DNA of 64,000 nucleotides from SKVR01 sp964491395 (GCA_964491395.1 CAZBGI010000008.1:19240-83239), one strand, 5' to 3'. Shown: positions 17,409 through 27,413, numbered from the stretch's first letter. The notes: generated by a model from the letters alone, not told the origin. Numbers and translations are program-made.

Positions 17409-18626
17409 ATGCAATACAAAAAAATTATTCTTACGCTGCTGGCAGTATTATGCCACATAGGATTCAACTTTGCCGGCAATGATCAATTGGAGCAACAGGC
17501 CCGCGAAATACATCAGCGCATATTCACCCTCGACAGCCATACCGATACCCCGCTGATGCTGGGACGAAGAGGGGTTGATTTAGGAAAAAGAAATGATCCC
17601 GGTGAAGGGGGCGGAAAGCTGGATTTCCCCCGTATGGAAGAGGGTGGCCTGGATGCAGCCTTCTTTGCTGTATTTCTCGGACAGGGTGAAAGTACTCCGG
17701 AAGCCTATGAGACTGCCAAAGAGCGCAGCATGAATATTTTTGGACTTGTACACGAAAGTATTGAGCACAATACCCACCAGGCAGGCCTTGCCTTGACTCC
17801 CGAAGATGGATACCGGCTTCGCGATGAAGGCAAAAAGGCAGTGTATATCGGACTGGAAAATGCCTACCCCATCGGAGAAGACCTTTCACTGGTTGAGCAG
17901 TTTTATAACCTGGGAGCCCGCTATATTACCCTTGCCCATACAAGCAACAATCATTTCAGCGATAGTTCCAATGATCCTGATGGTCCTGAGCATGATGGAC
18001 TTTCTGACATAGGATTTGACCTGGTGGAAGAGATGAACAGGTTGGGCATGATGGTGGATGTAAGTCATGTTTCCGATAAAGCCTTTTATGATGTTATATC
18101 AGTTGCCAAAGCCCCTGTTATTGCTTCCCATTCCAATGCAAGGGCTGTCCACGACGACCCGCGCAATCTCGACGATGACATGCTCAGAGCACTGGCGGCC
18201 AATGGAGGAGTCGTTCAACTTTGCTTTCTTTATGTTAAGCAGATGCCTGCCAATCCCCGGAAAGATTCTGCCCGGGCAGAACTGCGCCAAAGATTCAATA
18301 ATTTCCAGGGGCTCTCTGATGAAGAAATGGAGCAGGCCCGCAGTGAATGGTATGCTATTGAGCAACAGTTCCCTTCTGAATTGCCTACCGTTGCCGACTT
18401 AATTGATCACCTGGATCATATTGTGAATCTTATAGGAATTGACCATGTAGGTATCGGAAGTGATTTCGACGGAGGAGGCCAGCTGGAAGATTGTTATGAT
18501 GTAAGCCAGATGCACAATCTTACCGTAGAAATGCTCAGAAGAGGTTACACTGAAGAAGACATAGAGAAAGTTTGGTCAGGCAATTTCATGAGGGTATTTA
18601 AAGAAAATCTGGCATTAAAAGAATAA
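17409..18626 (+). CDS. Membrane (renal-type) dipeptidase, peptidase family M19
   Basis: 405 residues from the ATG at 17409, which gives a signal peptide (MQYKKIILTLLAVLCHIGFNFAG); an in-frame ATG at 17346 would put 21 hydrophilic residues in front and is less likely. The fold is the amidohydrolase-like TIM barrel of M19: HTD in FTLDSHTDTP (first zinc pair), the bridging Glu in YIGLENAYP, His in VDVSHVSD, His in VIASHSNARA, and GSDFDGG near the end. It splits dipeptides, in the periplasm or outside. It follows the S9 oligopeptidase, so the two could work in sequence on peptides. Confidence 0.93.
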   Translation: MQYKKIILTLLAVLCHIGFNFAGNDQLEQQAREIHQRIFTLDSHTDTPLMLGRRGVDLGKRNDPGEGGGKLDFPRMEEGGLDAAFFAVFLGQGESTPEAYETAKERSMNIFGLVHESIEHNTHQAGLALTPEDGYRLRDEGKKAVYIGLENAYPIGEDLSLVEQFYNLGARYITLAHTSNNHFSDSSNDPDGPEHDGLSDIGFDLVEEMNRLGMMVDVSHVSDKAFYDVISVAKAPVIASHSNARAVHDDPRNLDDDMLRALAANGGVVQLCFLYVKQMPANPRKDSARAELRQRFNNFQGLSDEEMEQARSEWYAIEQQFPSELPTVADLIDHLDHIVNLIGIDHVGIGSDFDGGGQLEDCYDVSQMHNLTVEMLRRGYTEEDIEKVWSGNFMRVFKENLALKE

Positions 18627-18683
18627 GAAAAAGACCAATAAAGTTTACAATTCATCTCTTTCCCTATCAATAACTCTAAAAAC

Positions 18684-19274
18684 ATGAAGAAAAGCATATT
18701 ATGGTTCCTACCGGTGATGGCCACATTTCTGGTATATTGCGGAAATACTCCCCGTGAAACAGAACAAGTTGCCACCGAAACAGAAGTTGTGGCCCTTTCA
18801 GAAGCCGAACAAGCTTTTTTGAACAACCTGGCAAGTCTTTGCGGAAAATCATTCCGGGGCCGGGAAGTATATATGCAGGAAGGTCGGGAGAGCTGGGCAG
18901 ATAAGGATCTGGTGATGCACGTTACGGTTTGTGAAGACACGCATGTACACATCCCTTTCCATATTGATGATGACACATCACGCACCTGGATGTTTCTGGC
19001 AGAAAACGGGAAACTCCGTTTTCGCCATGATCACCGCCATCCTGATGGTACGCCGGAAGAGCAGACCCTTTATGGTGGGTATGCTGATGGAGAGGGTGAC
19101 GCTTTTCATCAATATTTCCCTGCTGATGAATATACCCGTGAGTTGCTTTCTGACACCTTAAACCGGCAATGGAATGTTATACTCGACAAGGATATGACCT
19201 ATTTCAGTTACCAGCTCCAGTATCACGGAGAAGTTGTTTTCAGAGCCGATTTTGACCTGACCCGCCCATTGTAA
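18684..19274 (+). CDS. Small exported protein of unknown function, probable lipoprotein
   Basis: 196 residues with a hydrophobic N-terminus and Cys at a lipobox-like site (FLVYCGN; the Tyr at -1 is atypical). The mature part has a His/Asp-rich stretch (FRHDHRHPDGT) and two Cys (LASLCGK, VTVCED), with strand-like segments near the end (YQLQYHGEVVFRADF). No family recognised. It is 57 bp after the dipeptidase and before a strong terminator, so probably the last gene of a three-gene unit. Confidence 0.7.
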   Translation: MKKSILWFLPVMATFLVYCGNTPRETEQVATETEVVALSEAEQAFLNNLASLCGKSFRGREVYMQEGRESWADKDLVMHVTVCEDTHVHIPFHIDDDTSRTWMFLAENGKLRFRHDHRHPDGTPEEQTLYGGYADGEGDAFHQYFPADEYTRELLSDTLNRQWNVILDKDMTYFSYQLQYHGEVVFRADFDLTRPL

Positions 19275-19292
19275 GTTCAATATCAACACCCT

Positions 19293-19336
19293 CAAAACAA
19301 CAAAAGGTCTGGAATTCCAGGCCTTTTGTTGTTTTG
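19293..19336. terminator. Bidirectional terminator between convergent genes
   Basis: A 20-bp stem with one mismatch (arms 19293-19312 and 19317-19336) and an AATT loop. The A-rich left arm and T-rich right arm let it work on both strands, ending the dipeptidase unit and the minus-strand phosphodiesterase gene. Confidence 0.85.
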
Positions 19337-19358
19337 TGCTCAAATTTTCCCTGAGGTA

Positions 19359-20576
19359 CTATCTCAGCATTTCCTCTACCCTCTCTGCTTTGCCATCTAC
19401 TTCTGCCGGTTTCAGTCCCATAATTTTTGTAATAAGCGGATAAAGATCAACCACCTCTATGGAAGGGTGTTTGTGTCCTTTTTTAAAAGCCGGACCCATG
19501 GCGTAAAAGATGGTATGCATATCTTTTTTCGCATTGTCCCAGCCATGGGCCCCTCCGGTATAGTAAGAAGAACGGGGTTTGCCCCAGCCGACACTCCAGG
19601 TGCTGTCGGCAAGAATCACAATGTCTTCAATTCGCGGATTGGTTCCGTAGTTCAGTCTGTCAGGCACATCTTCCTTTTTCCAGACACTAACATGTTCAAC
19701 GGTTTGCAGAATACTCCATACCGAATCCATCATCCCTTCTTTGGGGGTAACATGCATCATGGGGTTTCCGCCATGGGTTCGTTCATACCAGTCGCGGGGC
19801 GTATAATCTCCTATATTTACATACCTTTCCGGACTAACTTCAGTCATTCCATGATCAGAAGTAACAATGATATTGATATTCTCATGGAAAGGCAATTCCT
19901 GAATGCGGGTAATGAAAACTCCCACCAGCGAATCGAGTTCCAATACAAGTGCATCTATTTCCTGGCTTTCAGGACCATAACGATGCCCGGTACCATCAGG
20001 TTCCTGGAAATAAAAAGTGATAAGACGGGGGCGAACTTCTTCTTCAAGTTGCAACCAGTTGATTACGGTATCTATACGACTGGCAAAAGGCACTCTGCCG
20101 TCATATCTTTTCCAGTAGGTAGGTTGCAAACCCTGAACGGGAGCCTCAGAACCCACCCAGAAAAAGGAGGCAGTGGTGACATTTTGTTTTTCGGCAGTTA
20201 CCCAAATGGGTTCACCATTATAAAAATCTCCATTCTCAACAGATTCCCGATCTCCCAACCGATAAGTGCCATGCTCAGGGCAAGTGAAATTATTGTCTAC
20301 AATGCCATGATTATCGGGATACAACCCCGTGGCCATACTGTAGTGATTGGGAAAGGTTTTGGTAGGAAATGCAGGTTTTACGTACTCAGCATTAACTCCA
20401 TGCTTAGCAATATAATCCAGCCAGGGAGTCTCAACCCTGGAAGTATAATCCCAGCGAAATCCATCCATCGACAACATTACCACATATTGCTCATCAACAG
20501 GAATCCGGCGATTTTCCGCGCACGAAGAGAGAAATACGTTCAGGACCACTATCAGAATCAAAGCTATTCTGTTCAT
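19359..20576 (-). CDS. Alkaline phosphatase superfamily NPP-type phosphodiesterase, lipoprotein
   Basis: 405 residues with lipobox FLSSCAE (Cys19). It belongs to the ectonucleotide pyrophosphatase/phosphodiesterase (NPP) family: MLSMDGFRWDY (metal Asp38), nucleophile in AFPTKTFPNHYSMATG (Thr74), EPDGTGHRYGP, and VTSDHGMTEV supplying further zinc ligands; a final His is in GGAHGWDN. Such enzymes cleave nucleotide or phosphodiester bonds outside the cytoplasm. It is followed by the terminator at 19293-19336. A long open frame on the opposite strand (19326-20729) is its antisense shadow. Confidence 0.93.
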   Translation of the reverse strand: MNRIALILIVVLNVFLSSCAENRRIPVDEQYVVMLSMDGFRWDYTSRVETPWLDYIAKHGVNAEYVKPAFPTKTFPNHYSMATGLYPDNHGIVDNNFTCPEHGTYRLGDRESVENGDFYNGEPIWVTAEKQNVTTASFFWVGSEAPVQGLQPTYWKRYDGRVPFASRIDTVINWLQLEEEVRPRLITFYFQEPDGTGHRYGPESQEIDALVLELDSLVGVFITRIQELPFHENINIIVTSDHGMTEVSPERYVNIGDYTPRDWYERTHGGNPMMHVTPKEGMMDSVWSILQTVEHVSVWKKEDVPDRLNYGTNPRIEDIVILADSTWSVGWGKPRSSYYTGGAHGWDNAKKDMHTIFYAMGPAFKKGHKHPSIEVVDLYPLITKIMGLKPAEVDGKAERVEEMLR

Positions 20577-20797
20577 CTTATTATTTTTAATTTAACATAT
20601 AATGATTATTCTAACAAAGCTGCAAATATAGGGTTTTCTCTTGATAACTTCTTCTGTTTCCTGGAAAGTAAGACAGACGTAATATTGGCAAGAGGAATTT
20701 TTGCCATCCTCAGGCTCATTTTTCACTAAACATCTAATTTAAGCGGTGAAAGCTAAAAAAAATATCACAAATGCTTTAACCAATCAAAATAAAAACA

Positions 20798-20805
20798 TAT
20801 TTTTG
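20798..20805 (+). promoter_or_regulatory. Bacteroidota promoter, -7 box TATTTTTG
   Basis: Fits TAnnTTTG, with TTTA (near TTTG) at 20775-20778 at the expected 19-nt spacing. It lies 32 bp upstream of the TPR protein start. The best promoter candidate in the window. Confidence 0.5.
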
Positions 20806-20837
20806 TTGGATAGGAGAACTTAAAACAGAATATAAAG

Positions 20838-23189
20838 ATGTACAAAGGAAAAAGCGGACTTGTGGCGATATTCATTATGGCCAGTTATTTTAGTTGTTTA
20901 GCCGATGAATCCATTGGCGTTTTGGAATCAAAGCTTAAAAACACCCAGGCCGACACGCTAAGAATCGAAGTACTGCTCCAAATGGGAGATTACTTTGAAT
21001 ACACCGATTACGATTCTGCCCTTCATTTTTACCGTCAAGCCCTTGAATTGAGTCAGAACTCACAGGAATCTTCCAACCCATCATACCAGGAACAACTCAA
21101 ACGCTTAGAAATAAAATCTCACCGGTATATTATTCATCTTAACAGCACCTGGGGCAAGTATCAGGAAGCCATTGATCAAGGCCTGGTAATACTGGAGATG
21201 TATTATGATCTGGAAGATTATGAAAGGGTTATACATACCAAACTCAACATTGGAAACAATTACTATTATTTAGGCGATATTCCCGCTGCTGTAGACTATT
21301 TCGTGAAAGCGCTTGATTTGGCTCATGAGCATAACTCTCATGAGAATATCGCCTCCATAAACACGAACCTGGCCACCATTCATTACCAGAGAGGCAATTA
21401 CCTGCAAAGCCTGGATTATTACCAAACCGCACTGAAATATTTTAAAGAATATGAAAATGTGAGAGATGAGGGACTGGCCTATCTTGGAATTGGAAACATT
21501 CACAGTTCACTGAAGAATTTTGCTGAAGCAAAACAGAATTATCAGATGGCCCTCGATAGAATGGACGAATTGGAGGATCATGCAGCAATTGCCACCATAC
21601 ATTTGAGTTTAGGTTCGCTCTATTATCAATTAAAGGATACTGATAATGCTGACCATCATTACCAAAAATCACAACATCATGCTACCATAGGCAAGGATTT
21701 AAGGGTTCAGGGGCAGGCACTCCTTAATCTCGGCATTTTATATGCCGGTGAGGGCAATTACACAAAAGCTCTGGAGCATTATGATCAGGCTCTGGAGATT
21801 GCCACAGAATCGGGCAACAGGCACACAGAAGCATCAACATTGCGAAACAAGGCCTTAACCCTGTTAAGGTTGAAAAAATTCCGTCAGGCCCTTGAGTTGG
21901 CTCAAAACAGTTTTCAACTGTCCAGAGAAGTTGAATCACTGGAAGATCAGGCAGAATCACTGAAAGTAATATCAAGAATCAATGAGCAACAAGGTCGTTA
22001 TGCTTCTGCATTAACCTATTATCAAGAATACAAACTATATAACGACTCTTTGCTCAATATTGAAAACCAGCGGCAAATCAATGAAATGGATGCTGTTTTT
22101 CAATCGGAGCAAAAACAGCAAAAAATAGACTTGCAAAACCTTCAGATTGAGAAAAACAAAATCGAATTGAGGCGTAAAAACCAATTGGTGAATTCTTTCA
22201 TTATCATCCTTGTTTTTGTTATCATTCTGGCGATTGCTACCCTTTTGCATTTTAATCAGAAAAAAATCACCAACATGGAAATTGCCCGGCAAAAAGCTGT
22301 TATTGCTGAGAACATAGAAACTATTAACGGTCAGAAAGAAGAATTAAAAGAAGCTCACCTGCAAATAAGCCTGTTAGAAAAGGAAAAAGACCTGCAGCAG
22401 CAAAAAGCCAGGCAAACCTTATACCTTGCTGAAAGCATTTCCGCAAAAAGCCATGACTGTTCTGTTATATTAAGTCGAATTTTTTTCAACAAAATCTTTG
22501 AGACCAACCTGGGTGAAAAAGCCCAAATATCAGACATATGCATTGCACGGGAATTGAAAAACCAGGTTTTTATCGTGATAGCAGATATTGATTTACCTAT
22601 GGTAGATAAAAAACTGATAAATATCGCACTGGGTTCATATATCGACCGACATGCCGGAGAGGATTTCATCCAAAGAACGGATGAGTGTTTACATCAATTG
22701 AAGGAGTATCTGCAGGAAATTATATCTGGTGTAATGGGTGAAAATAAAACCATGGACAGTAAGCTTGCCCTGTTATATCTTGACAAAACCCATCATAAGG
22801 TTAAATTTGTATCTGAAGCTCCCCTGCTGGGTCTGGCCATTGCACGAAATCCCGGTAGCATATTCCGCCCCATGTTTGATTATCAGGAAATACAAATGAT
22901 TGATCCTGCGGCTGAGCTATCCGGGAAAACAAGCATCCGTTTTTCTCCTTCCGGGATGTATGAATTTAAATTAAAACCTGCTGACCGGATTTATCTGTTG
23001 AACCCCGGGAAGCCCACAGCTGATAATGACAGAGAATCTCGGATTGCACAATACAGAAAGGTTATTCAGTTTGTTGACAATCATCAGAATATGGACATAA
23101 CCATGCAGGGAGAATATCTGGAAAAAGAATTCGGGACCGCTTCAAATCCTGCCAAACATAATATCATGATTCGGGGTATGGAAATTTAA
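20838..23189 (+). CDS. TPR membrane protein with degenerate SpoIIE/PP2C-like phosphatase domain
   Basis: 783 residues: signal peptide, about eight TPR units (roughly 40-410; for example YYYLGDIPAAVDYFVKALDLA), a coiled coil, one transmembrane helix (about 453-474), a second coiled coil (about 480-535) and a C-terminal domain (about 540-783). The last domain follows the strand order of SpoIIE-type PP2C phosphatases. However, the DCTGHG/DGxGHG metal motif is replaced by ADIDLPM (582-588), SDG by LLNPG (720-724) and the final DD by KHN (773-775). It is therefore probably a pseudophosphatase that senses or binds. TPRs should face the periplasm. Active Bacteroidota relatives act in signalling. Convergent neighbour overlaps by 4 bp. 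Confidence 0.8.
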   Translation: MYKGKSGLVAIFIMASYFSCLADESIGVLESKLKNTQADTLRIEVLLQMGDYFEYTDYDSALHFYRQALELSQNSQESSNPSYQEQLKRLEIKSHRYIIHLNSTWGKYQEAIDQGLVILEMYYDLEDYERVIHTKLNIGNNYYYLGDIPAAVDYFVKALDLAHEHNSHENIASINTNLATIHYQRGNYLQSLDYYQTALKYFKEYENVRDEGLAYLGIGNIHSSLKNFAEAKQNYQMALDRMDELEDHAAIATIHLSLGSLYYQLKDTDNADHHYQKSQHHATIGKDLRVQGQALLNLGILYAGEGNYTKALEHYDQALEIATESGNRHTEASTLRNKALTLLRLKKFRQALELAQNSFQLSREVESLEDQAESLKVISRINEQQGRYASALTYYQEYKLYNDSLLNIENQRQINEMDAVFQSEQKQQKIDLQNLQIEKNKIELRRKNQLVNSFIIILVFVIILAIATLLHFNQKKITNMEIARQKAVIAENIETINGQKEELKEAHLQISLLEKEKDLQQQKARQTLYLAESISAKSHDCSVILSRIFFNKIFETNLGEKAQISDICIARELKNQVFIVIADIDLPMVDKKLINIALGSYIDRHAGEDFIQRTDECLHQLKEYLQEIISGVMGENKTMDSKLALLYLDKTHHKVKFVSEAPLLGLAIARNPGSIFRPMFDYQEIQMIDPAAELSGKTSIRFSPSGMYEFKLKPADRIYLLNPGKPTADNDRESRIAQYRKVIQFVDNHQNMDITMQGEYLEKEFGTASNPAKHNIMIRGMEI

Positions 23190-24337
23190 TACCCCAGTCT
23201 CCTGAGATTTTCTGTCTTTCGGGCATTATCAGAAAAACCGAAAAGGATTCTTAAGCTCCATGCGTTCCCCTGCAAAGAAGAGCCAACGGTATTGCTATGA
23301 TTTAAAAACATATAATAACCCAACTTTGCACTTACTCTGCTTCGGTTAGGAAAATGGTAGGAAGCTACCGGTCCCATCTGCACGGCAGCAGCCACAAAAG
23401 TTCTCCGGATGGGGTCCTGACGGTCTTCTACAACATCTATCAGGTCTGCTCCTCCTGAAATAAACATACCCATTGCATAGTTTTCAGGACGAAAGAAAAT
23501 GTGGGTTGTTTCTATGCCCAAAAATCCCCCCTGGTAGTTTCGGGTTTCCACGATACTATCGCGTACCGACAATTTGAAAGGTTTCTGTGTTTGACCAAAA
23601 CGCATGGAAAAAGCCAAATCAAAATATGTATTGCGGTATTTTACTCCGGCAAATATATCAAGAGTGGGTTTAAAGCCAATAACCTCCAGGTCTGCTGTGG
23701 GAATCCAAACACCTGAGCCCACCCCCATATTGAGTTCGGGTCTTTTCTGAAAATAAGCCACACGTTCTTTATAGACCTCTGTCAGTTGGCTTCCCTGATA
23801 TTTATCATCGCGAAGCAAGGAAAAAAAACGCCCCGTTTCTCCACTATATAAAGTCAACCAGGCCCATTCAGGTTGTCCGGCTGTAAACCGGGCTCGCATT
23901 TGCCTTGCCCATCTTTGTGTTTGCCTGTCAAAGTTGCTGTTTACCGATACATATCCAAAATATTCTTCATACAATTCAAAATATTCCTGCCGGGTGGCTG
24001 GGCTTTCCAGGTGAGAAATTTCATCTCGTATATCAAAAGCAATTGCAAATTCAAGCATTTGGCTGCCCTCCCACTGGCCGGGAAATTGCCCTTCAGATAT
24101 CAACTGCAACATCCTGATTCTGAAGAGAGGCTCTGTGGTTTCACAGCTTTGCTCCCACTGAAAAAGTAATTCGGGTAGCCTGTTCCATCGACCCTGCTCG
24201 ATTATCAGGGCCACACTATCGGCATATACAGAAGCCTGCTCACTACAATCCTCCTGAACAGGGTTACTTCCATAGCCATAAACTACCGGAAAGAAAAAAA
24301 GAACACTCAAAGAAATCAATAACTTTCGCATCCTCAT
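23186..24337 (-). CDS. Exported protein with C-terminal outer-membrane barrel-like region
   Basis: 383 residues from the ATG at 24337 (MRMRKLLISLSVLFFF..., signal peptide ending VVYG); ATGs at 24352 and 24331 are alternatives. The first 180 residues are helical (WNRLPELLFQWEQSCE; RQEYFELYEEYFGY). Residues from about 205 are short amphipathic strands (GVGSGVWIPTADL; YFDLAFSMRFG; SAKLGYYMFL; SLRILFGF) that look like an 8-10 strand barrel. No family recognised. It is convergent with the TPR protein, whose stop codon it overlaps by 4 bp. Confidence 0.65.
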   Translation of the reverse strand: MRMRKLLISLSVLFFFPVVYGYGSNPVQEDCSEQASVYADSVALIIEQGRWNRLPELLFQWEQSCETTEPLFRIRMLQLISEGQFPGQWEGSQMLEFAIAFDIRDEISHLESPATRQEYFELYEEYFGYVSVNSNFDRQTQRWARQMRARFTAGQPEWAWLTLYSGETGRFFSLLRDDKYQGSQLTEVYKERVAYFQKRPELNMGVGSGVWIPTADLEVIGFKPTLDIFAGVKYRNTYFDLAFSMRFGQTQKPFKLSVRDSIVETRNYQGGFLGIETTHIFFRPENYAMGMFISGGADLIDVVEDRQDPIRRTFVAAAVQMGPVASYHFPNRSRVSAKLGYYMFLNHSNTVGSSLQGNAWSLRILFGFSDNARKTENLRRLGY

Positions 24338-24502
24338 TATACATTCAGTCATTACAAAATAAGATCTGTGCCATCTTTGTTATACAAAAATACATTTGTT
24401 TGTCAACACATAACGCATAAATGTAAAATCTGTTTTTTACAGCCGCAGAATCTGCATTAAATAAAGTAGCATCACCTGGTATGTTTTTATTTGACGTTTA
24501 AA

Positions 24503-24510
24503 TATCTTTG
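24503..24510 (+). promoter_or_regulatory. Bacteroidota -7 box TATCTTTG
   Basis: Fits TAnnTTTG, with TATG at 24480-24483 at 19-nt spacing as a weak -33 element. It lies 121 bp before ppc. Confidence 0.45.
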
Positions 24511-24631
24511 TAGAAAAGGCATCTTCACAAGCCCGACAGGATAACACATTCTTTTGAACTAATGAGATGCAGAAAAGTTAACCTTTATAGAGAGATACAC
24601 TATTTTTATCAACTAATAAAACGAATGAACT

Positions 24632-27364
24632 ATGGAAAATAAGGCAACAAAGCAAAGAGAGATTGAACGAAAAGGGTTGGAAAAAATTCAGGATGACCTG
24701 CAGGCCATCACTGCCAGCTTTAAAGAAGTTTTAGCAGAGCTGGATGAGGAAGACATAGCACAGATGTTGCCTGAAGCAGACCAAAAAGCGGAACCCCGTT
24801 CTGAAAGTGAAGGCAACCAGGAAAAATTAGTACAGGCATTAAGCATTGGTTTTCAGCTCATGAACCTGGTGGAAGAGAATGCCACAGTACAGTTTCGGAG
24901 AAAACTGGAAAATTCACTCGGGATGGAAGCAATAAGGGGTTCGTGGGCCGAGACCTTTTCAAGGTTAAAAGAAGAAGGGTTAAAGGAAGAACAAATTGCC
25001 CATATTCTCTCCAAAGTGAAAGTAACACCCGTCCTTACGGCTCATCCTACGGAAGCCAAAAGAACATCGGTACTGGATTTACACAGGGACATGTACCTGC
25101 AACTGGTAAAAAAGGAAAACCAGATGTGGTCAAAATCAGAACAACAAGCCATCCAGGATGATATAAAATCATTGCTGGAAAGATGGTGGCGCACGCGGGA
25201 AGTGCATCTTTCCAAGCCCGATCTCGAATCAGAAAGGAATAATGTGTTGCATTATTATACTCGTGTATTCCCCAAAGCACTGGAAATGAGCGATCAGAAA
25301 CTAAAGTACACCTGGAAAACCATGGGCTTCAATCCCTCCATCCTCAGCAAACCTTCCGCTTTTCCTTTGTTGCAGTTTGGAAGCTGGGTGGGAGGAGATC
25401 GTGATGGTCATCCCCTGGTAAGTGCTTATGTTACCAAATCAACCCTTCAGATACACAGAAAAGCAGCCCTGACAATTATTATGGACAGCATGAAAGAACT
25501 TGCTGCCAGGGTAACTTTCTCCGATGGACAGAATCCGGTACCATCATTTTTTCACAATGCCATAGGGCAACTGCAAAATGCATTGGGTAACGAAGGAGAG
25601 AAAGCAATCAAGAGAAATCCTCGTGAGCCCTGGCGGCAATATGTCAATCTGATGCTGGTAAAACTGAGAAATACCATTGAAGAAAACACCACCGAATATG
25701 GTGCTTATTACAAAACGGCCTTACAACTTCAACAAGATTTGGAGATACTCAGAAACAGCCTGATAGAAATTGGCGCGCATCGCATAGCAGAGGATTTGCT
25801 CTTTCCACTCGAACGTCAGGTACAATGCTTTGGTTTTCACCTTGTTAAACTTGACATCAGGCAAAACAGTGCCTTCCATGAAAAAGCCCTGGAGCAAATG
25901 CTCAAGGCCGCATCGATAGAAGACTGGCAGTACAGCAGTTGGAGCGAAGAAAAAAGGGTTGCCTTTCTTTCTGCAGAACTCAAAACACACCGGCCTTTCG
26001 TGGCGGCCGGTATCTGCGTGGGTCCTGAAGCAGATAAAATCATCTCCTGCTTTTCTGTTTTGAAAAATCATGCCGATAGATTCGGCTACGAGGGAATTGG
26101 TTCTCTAATCGTAAGTATGACACGGGATTTAAGTGATTTGCTCATCGTGTATCTTTTTATGCGCGAGGTGGGAATGCTTGATGCACCCCTGCAGGTAGTC
26201 CCCTTGTTTGAAACCATTGAAGACCTGCAACGTTCGGATAAGGTACTGGATGCCTTCCTGTCTCATCCCATGACCCGGGGAAGAAAACATCACAGAAATC
26301 AGATGCAGGAAGTGATGCTTGGATACAGCGATAGTAATAAGGATGGAGGAATCGTTGCCAGCAGATGGAATATCTACCAGGTGGAAGAAAAATTAACTGC
26401 CGTGGCAAAAAACCATTCTATCAACCTGAGATTTTTTCATGGTATTGGCGGCACCATAAGCCGTGGAGGGGGTAAGTACCATCGGTTTCTGGAGAGCATG
26501 CCACGTGGCACCATGAGTGGAGAAATCAAACTTACTGTTCAAGGGGAAACCATTGCCCAACAATTTGCCAATCTCTTGAATGCAACCTATAACCTGGAGA
26601 TGTTGCTTTCAGGTACCACCCTTCAAACTGCTTATACCTTTGCTGTAAATAAGCGTCCGGCATACCCCTACGAGGCAATCAGCAAACTGGCAGTACTATC
26701 GCTGAAAAAGTACCAGGAGTTGATCAAAAAACCACATTTTATAGAATTTTACGGTCAAGCCACACCTATTGACCTGCTGGAACAAAGCAGGATTGGCTCA
26801 CGACCTGCCCGTCGCACAGGCCAGCGTAGCCTGGATGATTTGCGCGCCATCCCCTGGGTCTTCAGCTGGAACCAATCACGCTTTAATCTCACTGCATGGT
26901 ACGGAGCAGGGCATGCATTGCAAACGCTAAGAACAGACCACCCTGACTATTACAGTCAACTGAAAGAGTTTGCTTACAAATGGCCCTTTTTACGCTATAC
27001 CCTTATTCACATTGAAACCAATCTGCTCAATGCTGATGAAACCTTAATGCAACAATACAGCCATTTGGTGGAAGACCCCGAACTTAAAGAAACCTTCTAT
27101 TCTTTGATTAAGGAAGAGTATCAAAATGCACGTACCGAGCTGATTGAATTTCTGGGCGAAGAATCTGAAAACCGGCGACATAGTTTGCTGGCAAACATTG
27201 AACGAAGAAAAAGGGAGCTGCAAATCCTGCACAAATTGCAAATTGAACAACTTAAAGAATGGCGGACACTGAGTGAAACCGAGAAAACAAGTAAAGAATA
27301 TATGCTTGACAGGCTTTTGATGATTACCACCGCTTTGTCTGCAGGTCTGAAAAGTACAGGTTGA
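24632..27364 (+). CDS. ppc: Phosphoenolpyruvate carboxylase
   Basis: 910 residues (E. coli 883). It makes oxaloacetate from PEP and bicarbonate, feeding the TCA cycle and amino acid synthesis. Seen: VTPVLTAHPTEAKR with catalytic His138 (same number as E. coli), GSWVGGDRDGHP, LGYSDSNKDGGIVASRW, the mobile loop FHGIGGTISRGGG (His603, Arg611) and the C-terminal STG in place of the usual NTG. In E. coli the loop reads FHGRGG with Arg581; here that position is Ile605, an odd change in a normally invariant motif, while the Arg587 equivalent is kept. The N-terminus is longer and acidic. Monocistronic. Confidence 0.95.
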   Translation: MENKATKQREIERKGLEKIQDDLQAITASFKEVLAELDEEDIAQMLPEADQKAEPRSESEGNQEKLVQALSIGFQLMNLVEENATVQFRRKLENSLGMEAIRGSWAETFSRLKEEGLKEEQIAHILSKVKVTPVLTAHPTEAKRTSVLDLHRDMYLQLVKKENQMWSKSEQQAIQDDIKSLLERWWRTREVHLSKPDLESERNNVLHYYTRVFPKALEMSDQKLKYTWKTMGFNPSILSKPSAFPLLQFGSWVGGDRDGHPLVSAYVTKSTLQIHRKAALTIIMDSMKELAARVTFSDGQNPVPSFFHNAIGQLQNALGNEGEKAIKRNPREPWRQYVNLMLVKLRNTIEENTTEYGAYYKTALQLQQDLEILRNSLIEIGAHRIAEDLLFPLERQVQCFGFHLVKLDIRQNSAFHEKALEQMLKAASIEDWQYSSWSEEKRVAFLSAELKTHRPFVAAGICVGPEADKIISCFSVLKNHADRFGYEGIGSLIVSMTRDLSDLLIVYLFMREVGMLDAPLQVVPLFETIEDLQRSDKVLDAFLSHPMTRGRKHHRNQMQEVMLGYSDSNKDGGIVASRWNIYQVEEKLTAVAKNHSINLRFFHGIGGTISRGGGKYHRFLESMPRGTMSGEIKLTVQGETIAQQFANLLNATYNLEMLLSGTTLQTAYTFAVNKRPAYPYEAISKLAVLSLKKYQELIKKPHFIEFYGQATPIDLLEQSRIGSRPARRTGQRSLDDLRAIPWVFSWNQSRFNLTAWYGAGHALQTLRTDHPDYYSQLKEFAYKWPFLRYTLIHIETNLLNADETLMQQYSHLVEDPELKETFYSLIKEEYQNARTELIEFLGEESENRRHSLLANIERRKRELQILHKLQIEQLKEWRTLSETEKTSKEYMLDRLLMITTALSAGLKSTG

Positions 27365-27413
27365 TTCAAAAGTTTATTTTGCCTGCCTGCAGTTAAAACG
27401 GACGAAAAAATCC

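Noticed and set aside
19326..20729. 467-codon open frame on the plus strand
   Set aside because: It is exactly antisense to the NPP-type phosphodiesterase (19359-20576), whose motifs, lipobox and family fit are clear. The plus product has no family-like features.
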